DNA from: Nymphaea colorata
Taxonomy: Eukaryota; Streptophyta; Magnoliopsida; Nymphaeales; Nymphaeaceae
Direction: 5' to 3'
Assembly: GCF_008831285.2 (NCBI RefSeq)
Contig: NC_045138.2
Span: 16,277,934-16,341,933 of the forward strand
DNA length: 64,000 nucleotides
Shown: positions 11,352 to 23,449 of the stretch, piece by piece
How the letters are laid out: every line of letters starts with the position of its first letter
Numbering within the stretch: the stretch's first letter is position 1
Position numbers and translations under genes: made by a program
Notes under the pieces: model-generated
The model's input: only the letters and a program-made list of their open reading frames with translations
Databases searched by the model: none
Told to the model about the DNA's origin: nothing

Positions 11352-13030
11352 ATGTTTTACTCCAAGTCCAAGAGCTGGAGCAGATGGCCTGACCAATCTG
11401 CTAATGGAAAATCAGGTACTTTTCACCTCTTAAACTCCCTGAAACTAATACAAACATGTTTTCTATTTCCCATTGTCTGATTTCTGTTTTTTGATTTCTT
11501 GACTTCTTGTAGGCGTAGCCTGCATCAGCGGTGATGAAGCAGTTTATAGTATCCACAAACATCTTGATCTTTCTCACATGACCAGTTCAATAAGAGAGAA
11601 TGAAGTAAGCTAGCTCATAGATTATGCTACATAAGATGCTCGCTTCTTAGTTTTACCATTCTGAAACTTACGAATCGCAAAAAACATAATTTTGTAGGAA
11701 CAACCAATGAATTTGCAGGAGGAAATCAAGGAACCCATCTGCTCAAATGAAGGTGAGGACAACGATGCAGTCCTCCTCGAGGAGGTTCCCGAGGAAACAG
11801 ACCCACTGGAGCAAGAAATCGAGAGCTTAAAGAACCAGGTTTTCGATCTGCAACAGAGCAAGCAGGAGCTAGAGAGGCAGTTGCTCCTGTACAATGGCCT
11901 AAAAGAGCAGGACTCGGTGAAGCTGAACGAGCTTCAACGTGTGGTAGACGCAAAGACCGCACAGATTGAGGTTCTCGGCAAGAAGATCGAATCCCTCGAA
12001 GGCGAGAATCGCCGGCTTGAGGGCCTCGCTGCCGAGAGGGCGATGCTTAAGGCCGAGATGGAGTCAGCGAGGATGAAGATGAAGGGAACTCGGAGCAAGA
12101 TAAGAAAGAGCTGGGGAAAGAAGAAGGAAGTAATGACGAAGCTGCTGCAGCAGATGGCTGCTCAGAGAGCAAGAGAAGCTGAGATGCACAGCAGGGAGGC
12201 TGAGATGAAGATGATCATAGAAGGCTTGCATGGTGAGATTGAAGAGCTGAAGAGAACTAACGTGGAATTGTTGAGCAACAAAAATGAACTAATGAAGAAA
12301 CTCGATTCCATCGTCGAAGCCATAGCCACTGAGGTTCGTTGCACTAATCAATGGACTGTTTTTTCCATCATGGTCCATTTAAACATTCAAATCATGCTTC
12401 TTTAATTTCTTTCATCTTGGTTTTTGATAGTCAGAAGATATTGCTTTGCGTTATGTGCAGAGGGAAGCAGCAGAGAAGGCCAATGAAGAAGCAAACAGAT
12501 TGAAGATCGCTAACGCGAAGCTGTCCAAGCAGATCGAGATGTACAGAAACGACCGCAGAACTGATATAGAGGAGCTGATATACCTTCGCTGGATCAACGC
12601 CTGCTTAAAATACGAGTTGCAGAAGAGACACAACTCCAAAGATCAGAAGAGTCCGAGCATGAAGCATGAGAAGGGAGAGAATATAGTGGTGGAGCTTGGA
12701 TTGGACGAGAAGTGCACGGGCTATGATTCGGACTGTTCATCAACAGAGACGTTTGAATCAATCGTAATAGATGCTGGGACAGAGAGAGGGCCCAAGAAAT
12801 CGAGGCCAAAGTTACTCCACAGGATCAAGGGATGGGTGAAGAACAACGATGAGAGAACCAACAAAGTGCAAGATGAAAACCAGAGTAGCAACTTAGCGGA
12901 TGAGAAGGTGAAAGTTAGATCCTCGCGACCTCGTAATCTATTGTTTTACTGTGGGGAACTGGACTGTGCCTCAGAGATGAAGGTGATCCCAAGATCTGCA
13001 AATTTGCTTATGAAAACTACCTTTTTTTGA
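11352..13030 (+). CDS. Short CHUP1/IPGA1-like coiled-coil protein
   Basis: Four exons give 453 residues: 11352-11415, 11513-11604, 11698-12333 and 12461-13030 (TGA), all with GT-AG borders and compatible phases (1, 0, 0). Residues ~65-310 are a long charged heptad-type coiled coil, for example LEQEIESLKNQVFDLQQSKQ. Next comes the family signature IEELIYLRWINACLKYELQ, then an acidic/Ser patch (GYDSDCSSTETFES) and a basic KLLHRIKGWVKN segment. CHUP1 (chloroplast unusual positioning 1) anchors chloroplasts to actin, and IPGA1 relatives act on cortical microtubules and anisotropic growth. This protein lacks an obvious N-terminal hydrophobic anchor, the proline-rich region and the large C-terminal domain of full CHUP1, so it belongs with the short relatives and its role is unknown. 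An alternative acceptor at 12430 would add ten codons before exon 4 and stay in frame; I prefer 12460 because it joins EAIATE directly to REAAEKANEEANRLK. Confidence 0.82.
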
Positions 13031-16000
13031 AACTTAAACGTGTATCTCTGCCTGTAAGGCATTTAATTCTAACGGTAGAAGAAGTGACACCATTAGAGAT
13101 TAATTGATCATCTGAAAGTCAATGTAGAAAGCATCATGATCTGCTGCTAAATGGTAAAAATAATAAAGACTAAATAATCTAATGGCGTGCTACGGGTGAT
13201 AATGACTAAATAAGAAGGGGATCATGTCAGCCCTTTCGTCATCCTTGTCTTCGTGACTTGTCACACACGTCCGCTGGATTTTCCAGAATTTGAAAGATTT
13301 TTTTTTTTTTCCAAAACTTTAAGACTTTTGAAAGAGACTGTTGTGTGCAGGGAGTAAATGATCATAGACCGCCGGCGACGGAGAAGGGGAGGGACCTTCA
13401 TGATCGGATTCTTCCTCTGAACTGATCTTTATGAAGTAGATTCAGAATTTTTAATTGAAGTACATTCTGAAAGATCTAATAATGAATGAATGGGATCAAT
13501 TAGACGATTTTTTAGGTGCTCAGTCGATGGGTTTTATTAGGGAATTTTCACTTTTAAAGCCTAGATTTTGCCAATAATTTTTTTTTGTGCAATTTTCTAG
13601 GCGTTTTCTGGAGAGGAACAGGGGACACAGGCGTGAAATGCTCCCAAACAGGGGACACTGTTTAATTATTTTAAAAAGTATCTTTTTTAGTTTTTTTTAT
13701 ATTTCTTTTTTATCCTCACAAAAAAAATTCTTTTTTATTAACCTTAACCGGAGGTATTTTCATCATTATTTATATTACGACATAAAAAATGCATATCATT
13801 CATATTACGACATAAAAAATGCATATACAAATATGGCATACATAACCAGCTGCCCTGCGCCAGGGAAGGCCACATTGATGCCTCTTCAATGAGCCTGCCA
13901 GCTATAGTTGTAGGGGAGGCAAATTGCAGGTCTCTCCCCTGTTAAGGTTCCCACTCTCTTGTCATGAAAGTTGTCGTAATAACTACTTGAAGACGATTTT
14001 CTTTAACTTAAAAACCAAATAATATTAGATTAAACTATAATAATATAATGCGGTGATAAAAGGTAATACTGAAAAATTAAGTTGGGATTTATTGTTTTTT
14101 AGCTAAACAAAAATTCACTTTAAGTCAACAATTTTTATGAAAAGAGCAGCCCTAACAAAAAAAACAAAACAATTGGCTTCATTGGGCATAGCATAACTTG
14201 TCTGAAGTGTATTGCCTGTTTAAGTTCGATGGTTGTTACTTTCTTGCACTGTAAATAGTGAGATAGTGATACTTTAGTTGATAGGTATACCATGCTCCAC
14301 CTAAGTCTCGAATTCCAAGATCTCAAACTTAAGAGGAATAAGGGACCTTCATAGGTTGTTAATGGTATGTTCTCTCAAAAAATATAAACAAAAATGCACT
14401 TCAAAATTATTTTTTATTTTTTATTTTAAGATTTCCAAAGGAAGTCAATATCTCCTATGAAGTATTGATGAGGGGCCATTGGATATTTGAAAACTTTCAA
14501 CCAGCGATCATGATTTTTAAAAAGGTTCAGGTCGTTAGCCCAATCTTCACTTAGAGTTGTCAATGAGTTTACAGGACGGTTATGCACTAACAATCAGGGC
14601 TATTCCGGTCATTTTATAAGGGCATTTTTTTTCATACCATTTTTGCCTTTATGAGAGGAAGTTTTTCATTTTTTTCAGCATGGGCATTCTGGATATTTTC
14701 AATCCACCGCACGTGGTCTCTTGTTATGAGCCATAAGGTTTGGAAATCCAATTACCAACTTGGAACTGGACCGTTTAGTTGGATTTAGCAAAGGAAAATG
14801 AAAGCCTGGTTGGGCTTGGAATTAAGTGATTGAATCTAAATCCAAATCTGATGCTTGAAAACGGCATAAAACATTCAGATCTTACCTTGTCAGATCTGGA
14901 TTAGGGTTCACAAATTTAGTTCTGAATCTAAATCTAGGTCGAAATTCAATTAAAGAAGATATCAATTGATCTGACCCAAATCTAAAGGGTTTCTATCCCT
15001 ACGAGGCCTGGTTGTTAGTTGTTAATTCGCTTCTTGCGAACACAAGACTGCATTCTGGATTTGGATAAGATTAAAATACAAAACTTTCAATATATTATTA
15101 CTTGGCTGCTTGCGATCAGAGGCTTTCGCATCTCTATGCAAGCTTTAAAACACAGCACCATTTCTCACCTTCATTATTGGAAGTCGATTCATTATCTCGT
15201 AAAACATAGCGTTCCCTACTTGGAAGGGTGCCCCCAATACCCTTCAAAATATATATTCTTTATTTTCATACTTTTTACGTAGACTTCATTTATGCAGTTC
15301 TGTCCTCAGTATTATATATATATGTATATATACTTTGGGCGATAGATGCTCTCTCGGCCTACCACATTAATGGTTCGAATTTCTAGATATTCTCTTGCTG
15401 GTTTCAAAACAAGTTCCAATGCAATGCTTAGATACTTCTCAACACAGTCCAGAAGAGCAGAAGCCAAATTATGGAAGCAAAACCGGCAATGATAATTTCA
15501 GTTCTTCGAGTGGTACTTGAATAAGAACTGCACTCACTGCTTAGAAAGACTATTTGTAGGATCCTCCACTCCACCTGCGTGTGCTTTTAAGTTGTGTTTG
15601 AAAAAGGGAAAATATATGTGACTATAATCACTCATTTACTTGTTATAAGTAAGTGCAAATAACACACTCGTGGGTCTTTCTCAGTTCATTGACAAACTGA
15701 AAATGAAAAAAGAAAGCAAGAAATTCGGAAGGCATGTAAATTAGTCTGCATTTTTTGTAAGCGAAAGTACTGATTGTGACTTGAGATCACATAGTTGAAA
15801 GACATTGTTTCATCGCTATTGAAACCATGGAACTAGTTGGACTCATCCAATTGAGGAAAAAAATAATTAAAATAGAATTATACATGCCTTTTGAATTTTT
15901 GCTTTCTTTGCTATTTTCAACTTCTAAATGGATTGACAAAGAGCCACCACTGTCTTATTGCTAATATTCTTGTGTTGTGTATAATTGCTTGTCCCATGGA

Positions 16001-16538
16001 GTCATGTGTGCAGCTGACTAACTGTTTTCAGAACTCCAAACCAAGTGAAGCACAAAAACCTTGTTATACCACACTTATTTTGCTTATAAAAATAACCTTG
16101 TCATGTTTGTCTCTCTCTTTACCTTCTACTAAATCATCTATTTAAGAAAAAAGAGCAATATATATATATATATATATATATTATTTGCAAATAGTATCTT
16201 TTTATGAAATATTCAAATATAGTTTTGAAAATTTATTGTTGTTCTTTAATCTGTTTTCATACATTTGTTGTATTTTCTATATTTTGAAATGTATGTTTAT
16301 TTGATAATACAGTTTCAAAAAGATCTTCAAATGATACTGCAGTATTAATGAAATGGGTTTATTCTTGTTATAAATATATTGTTCAGAAGGAGTTTAAAAA
16401 ATGTTTTTTGACCTAACAAAGCAACTTTGTAATTTGAATAACATAAAATGAGAGATATTGTGAGCTTTTCTTTCTTGCTCCAATTCATGAAAAAAATAAG
16501 AGTACATCTATTGGTAGTACTTTAGAAATTGAACCTTA
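13031..16538. other. Intergenic with degenerate repeats
   Basis: No gene is supported. A 30-bp direct duplication lies at 13772-13826 (ATATTACGACATAAAAAATG twice). A repeat rich in AAATCTAAATC/GATTTGGA text fills about 14800-14990. Short TA runs occur near 15313-15331 and 16161-16182. The first ~100 bases after 13030 would be the 3' UTR of the CHUP1-like gene. Confidence 0.55.
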
Positions 16539-17331
16539 GGGTGTGTTTGGGTACACCTTCAAAACGGCATTTCAGAAGCAAAATGATGTTTTTCTTCTCA
16601 AATGTCGTTTTCAGGGTGTTTAGAGTCCCATTACACAAAAAATGCGTACGTATATTATATGGTGAGGAATTTCTCAGGTATAAGATGGCAAAGTTGTATA
16701 TTTCGAGAATATCTTGGTAAATTTTTAAAAAATTTAAAACATTTAATAAGTATTGAAAATTATAAAAAAATAAAAATGAATGAAAAACAAAAAATGGCAG
16801 AAAACAATAAAAAACGGGTATAATAAGTATAATATACGTGTTTTTTGACGTTTTTTAAAAAAAACATGTTTTTTCACGTTTTATACAGGTGACATGTTTT
16901 TCACATTTTATACACGTTTTTTTCAAATAAAACACGTTTTCCTGAAAACTGAGTTTATGAAAAAACCCATGTTTTCAAAACTGTGTTCTTTTTCATGTTT
17001 TGAATAACCTGCTTGGAAGGTCTTTGGCAGAAAAGGTACTGTGTATTTTGAATTGGTTATTGTGATCAATTTTTCAACAATCTTGATAGTAAATAAAAAC
17101 CAGGTTTCAAATGTGAAATCCTGGTTTTGACTGGTTATCGAAACGCATAAACCAGGTTTTCAAAACTCATTCAAAAGTTGGTTTTTACAAAACCAGGTTT
17201 TCAAAACTCATTCAAAAGTTGGTTTTTACAAAACCAGGTTTTCAAAACTCATTCAAAAGTTGGTTTTTACAAAACCAGGTTTTAAAAAAAAAACAAAGAT
17301 TTTTGTTCAAAGTGTCATCCAAACGCATACC
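16539..17331. mobile_element. Nonautonomous inverted-repeat element (MITE-like)
   Basis: The left end reads GGGTGTGTTTGGGTACACC. The right end, read on the minus strand, is GGTATGCGTTTGGATGACAC, an imperfect terminal inverted repeat typical of plant nonautonomous DNA transposons with a GTTTGG core. The interior has no transposase. It is built of AT-rich text with repeated ACACGTTTT/ACATGTTTTTT motifs and a 41-bp tandem repeat near the right end. I could not find a clear target-site duplication. The related element at 37192-37448 has a similar end. Confidence 0.55.
17150..17285. repeat. 41-bp tandem repeat, about three copies
   Basis: The landmark CAAAACTCATTCAAAAGTTG starts at 17161, 17202 and 17243, giving an exact 41-base period. 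Each unit also carries AAACCAGGTTTT, itself a near-palindrome. The copies are almost identical, so the expansion is recent. They sit inside the MITE-like element, where AAACCAGGTTTC text also occurs once upstream (17100). Confidence 0.9.
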
Positions 17332-17758
17332 AAATTTTTGATCGGCGACAAAAACTCAGTGTGAATGGTTGGACACTCACTTTCATCTACGGTCTAAAAG
17401 AGACGGAGGAAAATCAAAAGTAAAAGAGAGAATGGCACAAGGGGCGTGACACCTTTGAATTGCCACTGATTCGAAAGAAGAACGTTTATCATTGCAGTTA
17501 TACGTGTATATGTGCGCGTGAAAAATGGAAATCGTTCATGATATTGACTTATCAGAAGAATAATGTGACAAATCTAAGTCGCCTTTCCAAATGGCAACCA
17601 TTATTGACAAAGTCGTGTGCAGTTTTTCTTGATCTCTTTCGTCCATATCAAACCTGTTGTAATGGCCGGCCCAAACTGATATATATATTTGTTGTAGTGC
17701 GATCTTTAATATTGTTCAGGTGAGCTGCCGCTCATCTGGGTTTGGAAGAGCGCCGACT

Positions 17759-18169
17759 AAAGCTGTCCATGAGCTGAGTTCAACCGAGTTGAGCCATTTC
17801 AAACTCGGCAACAGTGCCTATACTCGAAAAAATGGCTTGACCTGAGCCAAACATTTCATTAAAAAAATATTTTCTAAAAAAACGAAAGTGGTGGCATATA
17901 GATTTGAACATGCATACCCATTTAGCAATCTTTTTTTTTTTTTTTATAATTTTATGAGACGTATTTTATATATTCTCTTTCTTCAGCTTAATCGAATTTA
18001 ACAGAGCCGAGCTCACTTAACTCGATCTCGACTCATTTAGGTTGTTGAGTTCATTTCTTAATTTCAACTCGACTCGTTTCATAAACAAGTTGATTTCGAG
18101 TCAACTTTATCGAGTGAGTTCAAACTCGAGCTCAAGCTAGAGTTGGCTGGACTCATTGAACAGCCTTAA
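17759..18169. mobile_element. hAT-type MITE-like element rich in GAGCTCGA/ACTCGA text
   Basis: The left end is AAAGCTGTCCATGAGC. The right end on the minus strand reads AAGGCTGTTCAATGAG, an imperfect terminal inverted repeat. The flanks CGCCGACT (17751-17758) and CACCGACC (18170-18177) match at 6 of 8 bases, consistent with an old 8-bp target-site duplication of the hAT type. The interior has no open frame and consists of repeated CGAGTT/AACTCGA motifs. A related but separately rearranged copy lies at 22577-23090. Confidence 0.6.
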
Positions 18170-19198
18170 CACCGACCACTTTTGACTGACCACTTCCACC
18201 TTTTTGTGGTTTAAAAGAATAACATTTATAAAGGCAAACTACTGTCTATCGATTGACTGACCTGATCAGCTAAGCTACACCTAATGTTGTTAAAGCAATA
18301 TGCTTGTCAGTTGATGGGAGCATTGACCAAATCGATTGACCACAGAATTGTCTTTGTGTCGGCTTAAACTTTTTTTTTTCAATTTTTAACTGGAAAAATG
18401 AAAAATAAATAAAAATCTAAAAAAAGAAAAGAAGTGAAAAATGCAAACAAATTATTCTATATGACGTCGTTAATTTGAACTTTTGCTAGTGGAATCCGTC
18501 AAACGGAATGGCTAGATTGTTGTCTCTGTGACGCCGCAATTGGTGCTTTGGTCAAAAACTCGCGGAGAAATTAGACTTTGGCAAATCAAACTTGGTAACC
18601 TCTTGGCCGAACACACGCGATCTGACCGCCACCTAATTTTTAACAACTCATTCCCTTGCAGTCATATCAGCTGACCACATGTTAATTTCATTTTCGAGTT
18701 TGTGGGCCAACTCTAGTGGTCTATCATACTTGAAATCTTATAACACCATAACACATTCACAAAACAAAAGAAAACTGGATGACATTTATACATGGTTTTG
18801 CTTTGATATACTACAATACTTCGTAAATTATATCGCCTCTACAAGCATGAGTACTCGTGCATTTATACACAGTATTGCAAATATCATCTTATCTTTGCCT
18901 GCGCTCATACATATCAAATTCAAGATCAGACCGAGATTTTGGGACATTTGGCAACAAGAAACACCGCAATAGTATTCCATGAATCTATCACCACAGGGAC
19001 CTAATTTTTAGAAAAAAATGCAGTACCGCATCTTGTTCATAATTAGATTAACCATACTAAGTAATTACATTATTGTGACTGCAATATTCAAGCAGATCAT
19101 ACACATTCTAACATACTTCAACTACTTATCATCTGCATGCATTTATACAACATTCCTTGTAAAGAAAGAAGAGAAAAAAGACGGGAGACTTGTAATCC
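18170..19198. other. Intergenic downstream of BAHD gene A
   Basis: AT-rich, with small open frames at 18679-18972 and 19018-19227 that have no recognisable content. The segment just below 19199 would be the 3' UTR of gene A. Confidence 0.5.
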
Positions 19199-20497
19199 CT
19201 AGTCCAGCGAATAGAAGTCATTTTTGAATGAGTCCAAGTCCTTCTCAAACAGAGGAACGAAGGCATCGACATCTCCATTGCCGGAGAAAGAAGGCACGAG
19301 GATCAGCAGCCCCTCTACCGGCAAATATGACGGCATAAATCGGTGAGGACGCCCTGAACCAAAGTCCACGTCATAGAAAGGAAATCTCAGCCAGGAGTCC
19401 ACTTCCAGGTCAGGGCTCAGCACCATCTTTCCCTCGTCTGCGCTCGGCATCAGACCTTCCGTCTTCTCTTTCGAGCTCGAGAAGTCGATGAATGACTTGA
19501 AGTAGTCGGCATCGACTCGAGCAGCTGCTTCGTGTATGAGCCTGGCCGCATGTCCGATGGGCTTGGCCAGGAGGTCTTCCACACGTGACTCGGGCCAAGC
19601 CCACAGCACCATGTTGCCGAAGTACCTCATGGGCACGAGAGAGTTGTTCATTCTGGTGCGCCCGTCCACTGCTATCCTGATCTTGGTCGTCTCCTTCACG
19701 TCTAGTCCTCTAGCTCTGGTAATCTTCCTCCATAGGTGAGCAATAATACACTCAAAGGTGCTGTAAGGCTTGCTGTAAGGGCTGCCAGCAAAGGCCATGG
19801 ACTTGAGCTTCGCTATAAGCTTAGAAGGAAATTGTGCTTTCTGAACTATAATGGCGTCCTTAGAGTCTGAACGCTTGGTGGTGCTTTCATGGCGGGCAGC
19901 GTACTCAACACCGCGGTGTTCGAACTGGAAGCGGGAAGGGCTGCGAGGTATGAAGATGGAGCGGTCGTGAAGCGGAAGAGGGTGCATGGAGAGGCCGCAC
20001 GTTGCTCGGCCCCAAGCGACAAGAAAATGGCCGGCAGAGAACCCATCTGCGACCATATGGTGGCTCGTGAAACCCACGACGAGCGAGCCACAGGCGAACC
20101 TAGTGAGCTGCACCTGGGCCAACTCCTCCATGCCTGTAAGGGGCGGGTGGAGGTCAAGATAGTCCGGAGAAGGCTTGTCCAAGGAGCCGAGGGGGTAATC
20201 GGAGATGTTTTCGATGAAGCGGAGGCCCTCGTCGTTGAGGAGGATGCAGCGGCGGCCGGCGGCGTCGGAGACAAACCGGCCGGCGAACTCTCTGTACCCG
20301 GCTAGGGCCTTGCGCAGGCCTTGCTCGATGACGCTGTTTGGTGGGTTGGGAGGTCTGTAGGCATACAAGGTGGCTACGTGGGTGTCGAAGCTAACCACGT
20401 CAAAGGGGCTAAGTGGGATTACGATATCGGCCGGAGGACGGGTCGAGGTCTGGTAGCTCGGCTTCAGAAGCCTGGTGCTTTCAGTCTTCACCTTCAT
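19199..20497 (-). CDS. BAHD acyltransferase A (hydroxycinnamoyl-CoA:amine N-acyltransferase-like)
   Basis: This is an intronless gene of 432 residues, the usual BAHD length. The catalytic HXXXD motif is HMVAD at residues 147-151, within SHHMVADG. The second family motif is DFGSG at 378-382, where most BAHD enzymes have DFGWG. A YFGN segment lies at 292-295. From memory the closest match is the barley agmatine coumaroyltransferase clade, shown by EGLLILVPSF near residue 396, LTRFACGSLVVGF and the LPLHDRS segment. Members transfer hydroxycinnamoyl groups from CoA to amines such as agmatine, putrescine or tryptamine in the cytosol, forming defence phenolamides; the acceptor here is not predictable. 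It differs from B, C and D at conserved spots, for example FAG instead of WAG at residues 71-73. It is the most diverged of the three minus-strand copies and is apparently intact. The start MKVKTESTRLL aligns with the starts of B, C and D. Confidence 0.9.
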   Translation of the reverse strand: MKVKTESTRLLKPSYQTSTRPPADIVIPLSPFDVVSFDTHVATLYAYRPPNPPNSVIEQGLRKALAGYREFAGRFVSDAAGRRCILLNDEGLRFIENISDYPLGSLDKPSPDYLDLHPPLTGMEELAQVQLTRFACGSLVVGFTSHHMVADGFSAGHFLVAWGRATCGLSMHPLPLHDRSIFIPRSPSRFQFEHRGVEYAARHESTTKRSDSKDAIIVQKAQFPSKLIAKLKSMAFAGSPYSKPYSTFECIIAHLWRKITRARGLDVKETTKIRIAVDGRTRMNNSLVPMRYFGNMVLWAWPESRVEDLLAKPIGHAARLIHEAAARVDADYFKSFIDFSSSKEKTEGLMPSADEGKMVLSPDLEVDSWLRFPFYDVDFGSGRPHRFMPSYLPVEGLLILVPSFSGNGDVDAFVPLFEKDLDSFKNDFYSLD

Positions 20498-20620
20498 TCT
20501 TTCTTTTCCTCCTTTACTGTTTCTCTAGCAGAAGCGATGGTTACCTAACAAAGAGGAACATGGTCAGGTGTGGAGGACACGTTGTGTGTGATTGATGAAA
20601 CTGGTTGGTGTTTAAAGTGG
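20498..20620 (-). promoter_or_regulatory. Leader and possible TATA-like element of gene A
   Basis: On the minus strand a CTTTAAACA box (20611-20617) lies about 115 bases before the start codon, at the distance where B and C carry CTTATTTAAG. It is a weak TATA box and the transcription start is not known. Confidence 0.35.
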
Positions 20621-21552
20621 AATAGGAAATGAGGGTGGGATCCATCTTTGATGTGAAATTGTCGACTTTTCCGGATTACTTGAATCGCATGGGGTCAATT
20701 CATCCTGCATCGCTGTCAGTCGATCTACTGTGTAAAATGGGTCGTTGATTCGTGGAAATTAAAGGATGTTTCGTTCAACATTACGCTGTTGAGGTGGTAG
20801 ATACGTTGGGGTATAGACGACAGCAAGCTGATCATGGTTCTTAATCTAAAATTGCGTAAGCGTGAAGTTATAACGATGACTGCTTCACCTGCTGAGCAAA
20901 TTAGTCGGAGAAAGCCAGCAAATCAGGATTTTCTGACAAAATTATGCTCAGATTTAGTTTTCTTTTTAACTTCTCTGAATGTGGAAAAGCATCACGCGCA
21001 CGACTAAGAGTGGCAGACTTAAAGCATTCGAGTGGAAGCTAAAGATTTCGATACTAGAGATGCTTTCTATGAGCATGCAGTCTGATCGATCATGTTTGCT
21101 CAAATTTAGCTTCCCCATTTCGAGAATTGCGAGGAGAGACAGCCCCTCGAATTGGAGAGTTTTAAGTTCTTGACTTTCAGTTTGGTAAATGGAAACTCTG
21201 AACAGGATTTCCGGCAGTTCAAATATAGAAAAGGTTGATTCTTAGAAACTTTGCTTTGTGTTTATGGTCAAATAAACTGTTCTTGTGTTCGGCCACACCT
21301 CAATCAAGAGGCTACGACAAGTTTTGGTGGAGATAGAAAACAAAAGGTGTCCTTTTCAGCATGTTCCCACTGTGTTCTTACAAGACACGCATTTCTAATT
21401 CGTTTTCTGCTACTTCCTTTTTCCATTTTGACGAGGAGCTCGGTCAAATGACTGTAGTAATTTCGGGCACCACCAACACTTTGTTTGTGTTTGGAGCCAG
21501 AACACAGAGTCTGCTTGGCAAAACATTCTAAGACTTCACATTCTCTCTCTCT

Positions 21553-21583
<31 letters not shown>

Positions 21584-21864
21584 ACATGGTCATTTGTCCT
21601 ACAATTATTGAAGACCATCAATATTAACTTGTTGAAAGGAACTCAAGTTGCATGACCTTTTTCAACCCTAACGTTTGTGTTCGTCCATGTGTGGTTCACA
21701 TATGCAGTCTCTTCCATAAGTTTTTTTTTTCTTTTGTTTCTCTGTAAATTCAAGTACTGCACATATGGATGAATATATTTATCACCGTCTGATCTGCGAA
21801 ATGGTTTCTTGTATAATGGAAAATTTGGAATCAAGTTGTTGAGGGAATAGTAGAGGGAGCAGGA
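20621..21864. other. Upstream region of gene A, no gene
   Basis: Non-coding, with a TA run at about 21554-21581 next to a CTCTCT tract. Open frames here are short and without motifs. Confidence 0.5.
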
Positions 21865-22521
21865 TGGCTAGAAAGTGTATCTAGTAAGCAAGGTGAAGTA
21901 AAAGCAGTTATGGTTAGGCCATATATATATGTACATTTAATAATTTGTATAACTTTTTATAGCAAAAGGTTATAATAAAGTTAAAAAATAATGAAAGTGA
22001 GAGGTAAAGGGAAGAAAGAAGGGGAAAAGGTGAAAATTGAGGCCCCTGCTTACAATGGGTACTCTCTCTTTAAGTAAAAAAAAAGAAGCTTTTTAAAATG
22101 GTTATGAAAAAAAGTTAAAAAAAAGTATAAAATATAAGTACACCAACCTCTCTTCTTTTTCCCTTTAGTGTTTATTTGTAGGTGCAAAGAAGTGTGTACG
22201 GCTGTACGCACGTGAATCTCATTGTTAGGTGAGAAAAGAAAGTCGAGATGAAGACAGGATTCCATTTTCGAAAGAATTTTTATTATGGAATGTTAGACTT
22301 GCTTTCCAGTTCCTCTTTTTTCCAGTACTTCAAAGTTGAAACAAACGGGGTCCTTACGAATCAAATGGGAAAACAGAGAGAGAGCGAGAGAGAGAGAGAC
22401 GTAGACGTCATAATTTGACCGTAAAAATGACGATGTGTGCTTGGATGATTGATTGTGAATCTCAACAACCCCATTGGAGAGTGAAGGGAGGAGGTGGCGG
22501 CATGGTGTGGGAGGACCAACA

Positions 22522-22715
22522 TCAAGGTCGAGGGGTTTGAACGGCTGAAGAGTGAAGAGCAAGGGTCTCACCATTAGGGGTGAACACGAGTCGAGTCGAA
22601 TTCGAGTTCAGTGTCAGCTCAAGGTCGAGGGGTTTGAACGGCTGAAGAGTGAAGAGCAAGGGTCTCACCATTAGGGGTGAACACGAGCCGAGTCGAGATC
22701 GAGTTCAGTCAGCTC
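22522..22715. repeat. 97-bp tandem duplication
   Basis: TCAAGGTCGAGGGGTTTGAA starts at 22522 and again at 22619. The two 97-base copies share text through GGGTGAACACGAG and differ by a few bases. The duplication spans the junction between the duplicated upstream block and the inserted GAGTCGA-rich element, so it happened after the insertion. Confidence 0.9.
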
Positions 22716-23090
22716 GAGCTCGGTTTAATTAATGAAACCTTATGTTTGAGAATAGCTCGACGAAAGCAGCTCGAGCTTGACTCGGCAATTACGTGTTCAG
22801 CTAGAGCTCGACTCGATTAAGGCTCAACAAACTGTTTGAATAGAATTGATATTCATCGTTACATGTTGAGCTCGAGCTCGACTCGATTAAGACTCGACAA
22901 ACTCGTAAACTCGTTTGAATATATCGACTTGATTAAGGCTTGACAAACTCGATTAAGGCTCGAGCTTGACTCAACATTTAAGTGTTGAGTTCGAACTCAA
23001 TTCGATTATTTGAACGAGTGACTCATAAACTCGAGCTTTAAGCAAATGACTCAACTCAAACTTGTTCACGAAAAAAGCTTTAACAAGTCT
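22577..23090. mobile_element. GAGCTCGA/ACTCGATT-rich repeat element, MITE-like
   Basis: The left end, GGGGTGAACACGAGTCGAGT, is mirrored on the minus strand by GTGAACAAGTTTGAGTTGAG near 23060-23080. The interior is a string of GCTCGAGCTCGACTCGATTAA-like motifs without an open frame. It resembles the element at 17759-18169 and a widespread plant repeat type. The corresponding block at 29.6-29.9 kb lacks it, so it is an insertion. Exact ends are obscured by the 97-bp duplication. Confidence 0.5.
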
Positions 23091-23449
23091 AACTTTGGAC
23101 CATCTGAGCAGTAGATCTGCGTTGGAGGAGTCGAACTTTGGGCCATCTGAGCACTAGATCTGCGTTGGAGGAGAAAACGTGAGTTATGAATGCCGTTGCC
23201 ACGGCGGAATGACGCTTTTTTTGTCCTTTCTCTGTTTGTTAGGTAGGTAGTCCTCATCCCACTGAAAAAAATAACGTCTTCTCTGAATGAAAGAAGTGAT
23301 CGAGATATTGGAGGGGAAGGCTCCCTCTTCCCGTTTACTCGACCGGCGGGCAACGGAAGACTTCTTCTTCGATCGTGACTAAAAAGAAATCACAAACTTT
23401 TGGATGTGATCGAAGAATGAGACTACCTTTTCGATGGTTAAATAAAACG

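Larger units (their letters stand above)
21865..23361. repeat. Duplicated upstream block, copy 1 (upstream of A)
   Basis: Several ordered anchors match 29245-29900 upstream of gene B. One is CTAGTAAGCAAGGTGAAGTAAA near 21880 against CTAGTAAGCAAGTGAAATGTGAAGTAAA. Others are AATCTCAACAACCC then GGTGGCGGCA and GGTTTGAACGGCTGAAGAG (22455-22555), and GATCGAGATATTGGAGGGGAAGG with TCGACCGGCGGG (23300-23350). Copy 1 is longer because a GAGCTCGA-rich element (22577-23090) is inserted within it. Confidence 0.75.

Noticed and set aside
17150-17285. Could the 41-bp repeats be a CRISPR array?
   Set aside because: The units are directly adjacent without unique spacers and lie inside a plant MITE-like element.
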